From positions 1-12,918 of the forward strand of contig CAZVWV010000117.1 in the NCBI GenBank assembly GCA_964631745.1: DNA of 12,918 nucleotides, read 5' to 3'. Below, one piece after another: positions 7,915 through 12,918 of the stretch. The stretch is from CAZVWV01 sp964631745. Its GTDB lineage: Bacteria > Bdellovibrionota_C > UBA2361 > JBGSMV01. Position 1 is the first letter of the stretch; each line of letters opens with the position of its first letter. Under the pieces are notes generated by a model. That model ran no database searches. It worked only from the letters and a program-made list of their open reading frames with translations, and was not told the origin of the DNA. A program made the position numbers and the translations under genes.

Positions 7915-9141
7915 TCAGCGCGAGATCTCAGTCAACAGTTTCTCGACACGTTCGAGGCCTTCGGCTTTACTGGAGAGCTCCTTTAATCTAGAAACCGGAA
8001 TACGCACGAAACGTTCCGCCATGCGACGGGTCAACTCCTCAATTAAGGGATGGATCTCTTTGGGTAGAGCCTTCAATGCAAATTTCAACTCCCGCTTTCG
8101 AACACGCTCCAAGGATTCTCCCAGCTCAACCGCTAAGGGATTTAAAAGTTTCTTGGACTGCAACCAGGTCTGAAGTTTGGTGCTCTCATGCAGTATTATG
8201 CTCTCGGCATCCGGTAGCGCTTCTTCTCGCAACAATCTACTGCTCTTAATCTCTTCCGAGAGCGATTCTAAATCATGGAGAGTGTAATTCTCAACTTGGA
8301 TGACGTTGGCGTCAACTGCTCTAGGTACGCTGACATCCACAACCAAACAAGGCTTTTGGCGCATTTTCAATAATGAATTATCGATAAGGGTTGCTTTGGT
8401 AGCCAAAGCTACGATCACAAAATCAGCCTCAGCCAGTTCATTACCAAGCTGACTCCAATCGGCCACCCCAACCCCTAGCCGCCCAGCCAGCCGTTCCGCA
8501 TGTGCCCTGGTCCGGTTCACGATGGTTAAACTCTTGACTCCGCGCTTACAGAGCACCTGTGCCGCAATCTCCCCCATCTGCCCAGCGCCGACCAGCAACA
8601 CCTTCTTATCAGAGAGCGCTCCCAAGAAATTCTCCCCCGCGCGCACAGCCGCGCCGCTAACGGAGGTCACTCCGAAATAGAGATTTGTCTCAGTGCGCAC
8701 GCGCTTACCCACCCGGAAGGCCGCTTGAAATATGCGATGAAGTTCGGCATCGACCACACCGTACTTTTGGGCTTCGTGGTAGGCATCCCTCACTTGAGAG
8801 AGAATTTGTCCGTCGCCCAGAACCTGGGATTCAAGTCCCGCTGCCACTCTGAAGAGATGATTCAGGGCCTCACGCCCGGAATGGTAGAACCCCGCGCTAT
8901 CAGGCCAAAGTTCACCTATCACACTCTCTAAATGACGGAGTAGTTTTAATTCGCCTTCCTTGGGGCCGAAATAGTAAAGCTCCACGCGGTTACATGTGGT
9001 GATAAGCACCCACTGCTCACCGTCCAGCCTTGGAAATTTAGAATAAAAATCTGCTACTGCCTCTTTGGAGAGGCAGAATTTTTCGCGCAGCGAAAGAGCT
9101 GCGTTGTTAAACGATAAACCGCGAACTGCGAATCTGTGCAT
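7915..9141 (-). CDS. hemA: Glutamyl-tRNA reductase
   Basis: This enzyme reduces glutamyl-tRNA(Glu) to glutamate-1-semialdehyde with NADPH, the committed and usually regulated step of the C5 route. The 408 residues show the N-terminal catalytic domain with nucleophile Cys50 in VLITTCNRVELY, and His95 in HLFRVAAGLESQVLGDGQIL (95-114). They also show the NADPH-binding motif KVLLVGAGQMG (180-190) and a C-terminal helical dimerisation region. The usual GE before QIL is GD here. I chose ATG 9141 because the protein then begins like other HemA proteins (MHRFAVRGLS). The frame stays open to 9294, but that extra stretch covers the apparent promoter. The ATG has no strong Shine-Dalgarno. It is first in the seven-gene operon. 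Confidence 0.96.
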   Translation of the reverse strand: MHRFAVRGLSFNNAALSLREKFCLSKEAVADFYSKFPRLDGEQWVLITTCNRVELYYFGPKEGELKLLRHLESVIGELWPDSAGFYHSGREALNHLFRVAAGLESQVLGDGQILSQVRDAYHEAQKYGVVDAELHRIFQAAFRVGKRVRTETNLYFGVTSVSGAAVRAGENFLGALSDKKVLLVGAGQMGEIAAQVLCKRGVKSLTIVNRTRAHAERLAGRLGVGVADWSQLGNELAEADFVIVALATKATLIDNSLLKMRQKPCLVVDVSVPRAVDANVIQVENYTLHDLESLSEEIKSSRLLREEALPDAESIILHESTKLQTWLQSKKLLNPLAVELGESLERVRKRELKFALKALPKEIHPLIEELTRRMAERFVRIPVSRLKELSSKAEGLERVEKLLTEISR

Positions 9142-9178
9142 AAAGGTATTACCAAGCTCTTTAACCAGAATAATCGAG

Positions 9179-9184
9179 ATTATG
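9179..9184 (-). promoter_or_regulatory. Putative extended -10 of the hemA operon promoter
   Basis: On the minus strand TGGCATAAT gives an extended -10 (TG-n-CATAAT, 5 of 6 to TATAAT). Transcription would begin near 9172, leaving a leader of about 30 nt before ATG 9141. The -35 region is poor, which is common with extended -10 promoters or activator-dependent ones. This agrees with the shorter HemA start. Confidence 0.45.
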
Positions 9185-9259
9185 CCACGGGCGTACCGTA
9201 AGAAATGCAGTTTTACACAGTTTTTGGGGCTTTCCTGTCGCAAAGCGGCAAATAGATGA

Positions 9260-9277
9260 CAGTTTGGTGACAAACTG
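9260..9277. promoter_or_regulatory. Palindrome between hemA and hemH, candidate operator
   Basis: Perfect 7-bp arms CAGTTTG and CAAACTG are separated by GTGA, all within the 183-bp divergent intergenic region. It lies about 53 bp upstream of the likely hemH transcription start and about 95 bp upstream of the likely hemA start. The size and symmetry suit a dimeric regulator, and its position suits control of both directions. It does not clearly match the FNR/CRP, Fur or IscR consensus I know, so the regulator is unnamed. Confidence 0.4.
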
Positions 9278-9309
9278 GTTGCTACTTTCGCCAAAGCATC
9301 TCTCCTATT

Positions 9310-9315
9310 TATACT
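9310..9315 (+). promoter_or_regulatory. Putative -10 element of hemH
   Basis: TATACT matches the sigma-70 -10 consensus at 5 of 6 positions. The best-spaced -35 (TTCGCC, 9287-9292, 17-bp spacer) matches only 3 of 6. Transcription would start around 9321-9323, just ahead of ATG 9325, so the message would be almost leaderless. No Shine-Dalgarno precedes this ATG, which fits. Confidence 0.4.
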
Positions 9316-9324
9316 ACTTCAACT

Positions 9325-10353
9325 ATGCAAGACCGATCGGAAGCACAACCTCAGCCAAAAACCGGCATACTCCTGATGAACCTAGGTTCACCTGCTCAAC
9401 CAACCAAGGGCGCCTTGCGCACATACTTAAAGGAATTTCTTAGCGACCGGCGCGTGATCGATCTGCCGCGCTGGAAGTGGTGGCCTATTTTGAACTTTAT
9501 TATATTAAACACCAGGCCCCCTAAATCTGCGGCCTTGTATAAAAAGATCTGGTGCCCGAAGGGCGCGCCGTTAATATTTATCTCTAAGCAGCAAGCAAAT
9601 TTATTGCAAGCCAAACTCTCAGAGAGCGGTAAGGCTGACATCCCGGTGTTATCTGGAATGCGCTACGGAACTCCTTCGATATCCTCAGCATTACGAAGCC
9701 TTCGAGAGGCAGGAATTGAGCGCATTATAGCCATCCCGATGTATCCCCAGTATTCGGCCGCATCAACCGGATCGCTGTATGATGCTGTCTTTAGTGAACT
9801 AAAGACTTGGCGCTCGCTCCCGGAACTTACCATTGTAAAAGATTTCCACGCTGACGCAGACTATATAACAGCTCTCGCAAGCAGCATGCGGCAACTAAAG
9901 CGTATTCGGTCCGGGGAGATTAAACTTGTGATCTCTTTTCACGGAGTCCCAAGGCGCTATGTTGAACTAGGTGACCCGTATCAACAGCAGTGTTTAAAAA
10001 CAGCAGAGCTGCTCACAACAAAGCTAAAACTAACGCCAGACCAATACCACGTCGCCTTTCAGTCCCGCTTCGGCAAAGAGCCGTGGCTCACTCCTTATAC
10101 TGACGAGCTCCTGATGGAACTACCCAAGAAGGGCATCACGAAAGTCGCCATAATGTGCCCAGGATTTTCCGCCGACTGCCTGGAGACCTTAGAAGAGATC
10201 AGAGCGCTAGGCAAAGAGCAATTCATGCATGCTGGTGGGCAGGAGTACCATTACATTCCGGCGCTGAATGTGCGGGATGATTTGGTTAATGTGCTCTTGG
10301 GGATTGTTGAGCGCACGGGGGGCGTGGGCTTTAAGGATTGTGGGTTGCTGTAG
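9325..10353 (+). CDS. hemH: Ferrochelatase
   Basis: It inserts Fe2+ into protoporphyrin IX to make protohaem, the last step of the pathway, in the cytoplasm or at the inner membrane face. The 342 residues carry GILLMNLGSPAQPT (14-27), the catalytic His206 in ISFHGVPRRYVELGDPY, FQSRFGKEPWLTPYTDELL (245-263), and the conserved Glu287 in CPGFSADCLETLEEI. The start at 9325 places the usual short tail before GILLMNLG. There is no Shine-Dalgarno, and a -10-like element lies only 9-15 nt upstream, so leaderless translation is likely. It is transcribed away from the hemA operon from a shared intergenic region. The C-terminus (ending FKDCGLL) lacks the cysteine set of [2Fe-2S] ferrochelatases. Confidence 0.97.
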   Translation: MQDRSEAQPQPKTGILLMNLGSPAQPTKGALRTYLKEFLSDRRVIDLPRWKWWPILNFIILNTRPPKSAALYKKIWCPKGAPLIFISKQQANLLQAKLSESGKADIPVLSGMRYGTPSISSALRSLREAGIERIIAIPMYPQYSAASTGSLYDAVFSELKTWRSLPELTIVKDFHADADYITALASSMRQLKRIRSGEIKLVISFHGVPRRYVELGDPYQQQCLKTAELLTTKLKLTPDQYHVAFQSRFGKEPWLTPYTDELLMELPKKGITKVAIMCPGFSADCLETLEEIRALGKEQFMHAGGQEYHYIPALNVRDDLVNVLLGIVERTGGVGFKDCGLL

Positions 10354-10448
10354 TGTGATTAGTTTGCCCCGAATTGAAATGATCGGATGCGCGCAATAGA
10401 GTAGTCAGCTGGTTCGGGCGTAATTGCTCATAAACTCAGGGTAGTTTT

Positions 10449-10531
10449 CCCCTCCGTGTAACTCCGTGTCCTCAGTGGTAAAAAATTCTTAATATTTTCA
10501 CCACTGAGATCACGGAGATACGCGGAGGGGG
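10449..10531. repeat. Long imperfect inverted repeat
   Basis: Arms of about 32 bases (10449-10480 and 10498-10531) can pair around an AT-rich loop of about 17 nt. They carry repeated CTCCGTG / CACGGAG words and CTCAGTGGT / ACCACTGAG. Such palindromic CCTCCGTG...CACGGAGG elements occur as dispersed intergenic repeats in various bacterial genomes (recollection, not checked). It is likely a REP- or MITE-like element and may also insulate hemH from the convergent gene. Confidence 0.7.
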
Positions 10532-10536
10532 CCAAT

Positions 10537-10571
10537 TCCCACCCGGCGTTACCCGGGGTTAATGAGTAGTT
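10537..10571 (+). repeat. 35-bp dispersed direct repeat, copy 2
   Basis: It matches 59-93 at 33 of 35 positions in the same orientation and begins five bases after the long palindrome. Copy 1 has no palindrome beside it, only a G-rich run, so the 35-bp unit is separable from the hairpin. Confidence 0.75.
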
Positions 10572-10584
10572 TCGTTCGGGCGGT

Positions 10585-10624
10585 TCGAGAGCGCTTTAGG
10601 CTACACGCCTAAGCGCGTTCTCGA
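10585..10624. repeat. Hairpin downstream of secreted-protein gene
   Basis: Inverted arms TCGAGAGCGCTTTAGGC (10585-10601) and GCCTAAGCGCGTTCTCGA (10607-10624) pair with one or two small bulges around a 5-nt loop TACAC. It is a strong, GC-rich stem with no T run on either side. It could end transcription weakly or stabilise a 3' end. Confidence 0.6.
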
Positions 10625-10651
10625 CTCCATATTCAGAGAGGATGTGTTCCG

Positions 10652-10683
10652 TGAGACGGTTATCAACTTGCCGCACCGTCTCA
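10652..10683. repeat. Hairpin just after the secreted-protein stop
   Basis: Perfect 9-bp arms TGAGACGGT (10652-10660) and ACCGTCTCA (10675-10683) flank a 14-nt loop. It lies 32 nt beyond the stop codon of the minus-strand gene at 10716, the position expected for a 3'-end structure, but no U tract follows on the minus strand. Confidence 0.55.
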
Positions 10684-10715
10684 AGCAAGGAGTAAGATTC
10701 TTTACGGGATCAGCG

Positions 10716-12389
10716 CTACTGCACTGTTATATAGACCTGCTGCGCAGCCATATTAGCACCGTTGCTCAGATCTTCGCCACGGGCGACCAGCATGACACGC
10801 TTAGTGCCGATGGTTTCTGAGGCGCGCGTCAGACAGGTGTGCAAGTCAACCGTAAAACTGATGGTACTCTCGGAAGATGGAGTGGCATCGTCGCTTGAAT
10901 CCCTAAGCGGAAAGAGCTCTGCGCCTTCGTTCGCAAAGGGCGAATCGCCTGTGCCAAGTCCGCCGCTTGTTTCGGTTATACCACCTGTCAGCCCGCTGTA
11001 AAGACCGGCGCAGGTGAACTGCCGGGATCCACCTTCAACTGTAACTCCGTATTTTAGGTGTCCCATATCTCGATATCTATCGCTCTCGCTGGAGGGCGTT
11101 TCACTGCGGTAGAGCAAGCGTTGGGGGCGCCAAAATGTGAGCGTTACGAGACCTGAGGAATCTGTCACTACAGGATTTGAGTTCGTTCCAACAACGGTCG
11201 AGCGATTTGAGTAATCAGCCACTGTAGTGACGCTATCGGCGGTATACGATTTCAATGCGGGCACTGTGACCATATAGGGCGAAAGCACCAGAAGCTTAGA
11301 GGCCTGAATACCTCCACTGGCACCAGTGAAATTTAACAAGTAAGTATCCCCTGGGCGCACCGCGCTAGTGCCGAGCCTTGGGCTGATAGCCGCGGTGATG
11401 GCGTCGCCGCCGTTAACACTTAAAAATTCTAAATTCGGATAGCCGCTGCCATCTGCATTTAGGTTGCGCCATAGCTGTCCCTGTAAGGCCGGATCTGATT
11501 CTGTCACTCCACCATAAACAGCAGTGCCCGTGGAGCGGTTACAATACTCATTTGTGTCGGCACAGATCACATGCCCTCCGGTTATAGGACTTGATGTTGG
11601 TAGCGAAAACCAGAAACCGATCGAAAATCCGTAATCACCGCCTATGACTGTATCGATCGCTTCTTGGGTGACAGATCCGATATTGGCATTTAGAGAGGCA
11701 TTCGAATCCAACACTAAACTTGAGAATGTTGCGTCGTCGTTCCCGGCAAAATCGGGATCTGCGATATTGACGATACCGTCACCATCCACATCCGGATCGA
11801 TGGCGTCGATGATGCCGTCCGCATCGGAATCTGACCCTGGCGAAGACAGCCCTTCTTCACCCTCGGCTTGTGCACGAATTTTATTGGCACGAGTCAACGA
11901 AGTAACGGAGATTCCACCAGAGGCAGCACCTTCAGGATTACCAGAGCTATCGGTATTGGCCACAAGAGTACTATTCTTACTCAGAAGCGCTGCGGCAACT
12001 TTTTTGGCTGGAAGGCCATAACCGCTCTTTAAATTAATCTTCCCAAGATTAATTAGCTTGGCGTTTGTGGGAAGCTTTCCTGAAAAACCCAAATAAGCTT
12101 TGCGAGCGCCCTTCTTTACCGATAGAACGAGCGGCCCAAGCGCCCGACCGCTTGTATCAAGTAAAGTTAGCGTGGCACCTTTGAGCTTCTTAGCCTTTAA
12201 ATTAAAAGCGCCGCTAGCCGGAAGTTTTGCTAAACTTGTGGTTCCAGCGCCGTCAATTAAGACGACGTGATATCCAGCACCCGACTGGACCTTACCCTTA
12301 ATAGGCGTCTTACTAGCAGCCTCGGAGGCACTTACGCATAACAGGCCGGCAAAAAGTAGAGTCGCAAGAATTGATGACAATTTAGACAT
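10716..12389 (-). CDS. Secreted protein with TSP3-like calcium-binding repeats
   Basis: This 557-residue protein of unknown function is probably exported. Residues 1-24 form a Sec signal peptide (hydrophobic LSSILATLLFAGLLCVSA) with a likely cut after SASEA. The Cys at 18 lacks a proper lipobox, so a lipoprotein is unlikely. Residues 28-125 form a Lys-rich, beta-type domain (KGKVQSGAGYHVVLIDGAG...) resembling a carboxypeptidase-regulatory-like or adhesin domain. Residues 187-213 hold Asp-rich DxDxDG repeats (DSDADGIIDAIDPDVDGDG, then DPD) like thrombospondin type-3 calcium sites. The rest, to 557, is Ser/Gly/Thr-rich beta-type sequence with few cysteines. An envelope, adhesin or matrix role is inferred. 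GGGA lies 9 nt before ATG 12389. There is no link to haem genes, and no outer-membrane anchor or sorting signal was seen. Confidence 0.8.
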   Translation of the reverse strand: MSKLSSILATLLFAGLLCVSASEAASKTPIKGKVQSGAGYHVVLIDGAGTTSLAKLPASGAFNLKAKKLKGATLTLLDTSGRALGPLVLSVKKGARKAYLGFSGKLPTNAKLINLGKINLKSGYGLPAKKVAAALLSKNSTLVANTDSSGNPEGAASGGISVTSLTRANKIRAQAEGEEGLSSPGSDSDADGIIDAIDPDVDGDGIVNIADPDFAGNDDATFSSLVLDSNASLNANIGSVTQEAIDTVIGGDYGFSIGFWFSLPTSSPITGGHVICADTNEYCNRSTGTAVYGGVTESDPALQGQLWRNLNADGSGYPNLEFLSVNGGDAITAAISPRLGTSAVRPGDTYLLNFTGASGGIQASKLLVLSPYMVTVPALKSYTADSVTTVADYSNRSTVVGTNSNPVVTDSSGLVTLTFWRPQRLLYRSETPSSESDRYRDMGHLKYGVTVEGGSRQFTCAGLYSGLTGGITETSGGLGTGDSPFANEGAELFPLRDSSDDATPSSESTISFTVDLHTCLTRASETIGTKRVMLVARGEDLSNGANMAAQQVYITVQ

Positions 12390-12693
12390 GACGTTTCATC
12401 CCAAATGAAAATTAGGCACGGTGTAAATGAACATATCGGCCAATCGCTGCATCGACATAAGCGGGAAAATTGCCCGGCGATGACCACCGCGGGGGGCCAG
12501 CATTTTCTCAGAGACAATGCGCAACCCCAAGCCATTTCCCCAGCGCAGCCCCCGCCGCAGATAATTTCTCGCAAAAGTTATGGCAAACGAATTAGTTTTG
12601 ACGCGCTCTAAGAGTTTTAAGCAGCGCAAAGGGAATAAAATCCACGCAAAAGCGTAGCGCTAGATACACCCCGGCCCACGCCGCGTTTAGACT
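12390..12693. other. Upstream region of the secreted-protein gene
   Basis: About 300 bp with no gene I can support. The small overlapping frames here have odd Trp/Cys-rich composition and no ribosome binding sites. The part near 12390-12480 presumably contains the promoter of the gene starting at 12389, but I could not fix it. A short stem with an AT-rich run lies at 12634-12657. Confidence 0.4.
12634..12657 (-). terminator. Weak possible terminator
   Basis: On the minus strand CTACGC-TTTT-GCGTGG forms a 6-bp stem (one G-T pair) followed by ATTTTATT. It lies about 37 nt past the stop codon of the possible coding remnant at 12694-12894. The stem is short, so this is tentative. Confidence 0.25.
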
Positions 12694-12894
12694 TTAGTTA
12701 TGCATTAGTGTTTGAGCTACCTGTACCGCTTGGCGTAAGCCGCCGGGCAGGTAAATATCGGCGGCTTGTACGTCCCTGGCGGGAACTTCACCTTGAGGTC
12801 CCCGGCTCGGTACTTTGCTGAGGACTCCCGGTGCCGAAAATAGATACCAAAGTACCACTCCTTCGTAAATCGTCGACCCACCCCGTAGGCGCGG
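12694..12894 (-). CDS. Possible C-terminal coding remnant
   Basis: A minus-strand frame is open for 66 codons between an in-frame TGA (12895-12897) and a TAA (12694-12696). Its translation, ending DVQAADIYLPGGLRQAVQVAQTLMHN, has a protein-like pattern with an amphipathic final helix, but I do not recognise it. There is no ATG in a useful place; GTG 12858 would give about 54 residues. It may be the tail of a gene broken by a stop or frameshift near the window edge, or a chance frame. A 9-bp inverted repeat (12809-12817 with 12848-12856) lies within it. Confidence 0.25.
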   Translation of the reverse strand, partial: PRLRGGSTIYEGVVLWYLFSAPGVLSKVPSRGPQGEVPARDVQAADIYLPGGLRQAVQVAQTLMHN

Positions 12895-12918
12895 TCAATT
12901 GATTATTAGAGAGGCTGG

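Larger units (their letters stand above)
10354..10715. other. Gene-free, hairpin-rich region after hemH
   Basis: This 362-bp stretch holds no convincing reading frame. It contains a long imperfect palindrome (10449-10531), the second copy of the 35-bp repeat (10537-10571), and two further hairpins (10585-10624 and 10652-10683). hemH and the secreted-protein gene converge on it. None of the hairpins is followed by a T tract, so classical intrinsic terminators are not evident. Confidence 0.6.

Noticed and set aside
9142..9294. N-terminal extension of HemA (51 extra residues, frame open to 9294)
   Set aside because: HemA proteins begin at the MHRFAVRGLS region, and the extension covers the extended -10 and the palindrome. 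It has no conserved character.
10354..10448. Minus-strand start MSNYARTS resembling the start of REP-associated transposases
   Set aside because: It stops after eight codons and nothing downstream resembles the transposase; too short to support a remnant.
12332..12629. Overlapping short minus-strand frames rich in Trp and Cys
   Set aside because: They overlap each other or the start of the secreted-protein gene, lack ribosome binding sites and have non-protein-like composition.
1..12918. CRISPR array, tRNA, rRNA or insertion-sequence transposase
   Set aside because: No regularly spaced repeats, cloverleaf-like sequences, rRNA motifs or transposase reading frames were seen on either strand.

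Overview
This window is dominated by a nearly complete haem (protohaem IX) biosynthesis locus. Seven genes sit head to tail on the minus strand in transcription order hemA-hemD-hemE-hemF-hemY-hemB-hemL (9141 down to 1465). Junctions range from an 8-nt overlap to 16-nt gaps, so this is very probably one operon. The ferrochelatase gene hemH (9325-10353, plus) diverges from hemA across a 183-bp control region. Together they encode every step from glutamyl-tRNA to haem except hydroxymethylbilane synthase: hemC is not in the window and no fused copy was seen.

Layout: 1-210 is gene-free and GC-rich at the left end, with a 35-bp repeat at 59-93. A divergent protein-kinase-like protein lies at 211-1404 (+), followed by a plausible intrinsic terminator at 1408-1438 and then the convergent end of the hem operon. 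hemH is followed by 362 bp without a gene (10354-10715) that holds three hairpins and a second copy of the left-end repeat. Next is a secreted protein with thrombospondin-type-3-like Asp-rich calcium motifs (10716-12389, -). The right end (12390-12918) has no confident gene, only a possible coding remnant.

How the genes work together: HemA and HemL make 5-aminolevulinate by the C5 route, HemB makes porphobilinogen, an off-window HemC would make hydroxymethylbilane, and HemD closes the ring to uroporphyrinogen III. HemE then decarboxylates to coproporphyrinogen III, HemF and HemY carry out two O2-dependent oxidations to protoporphyrin IX, and HemH inserts iron. Use of HemF plus HemY rather than anaerobic HemN/HemG/HemJ types suggests an aerobic bacterium. 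The C5 route argues against a typical alphaproteobacterium.

Organism: a bacterium of moderate GC, probably Gram-negative and free-living, possibly from an uncultured deltaproteobacterium-like or related lineage. This placement is an impression from gene content only and is weak.
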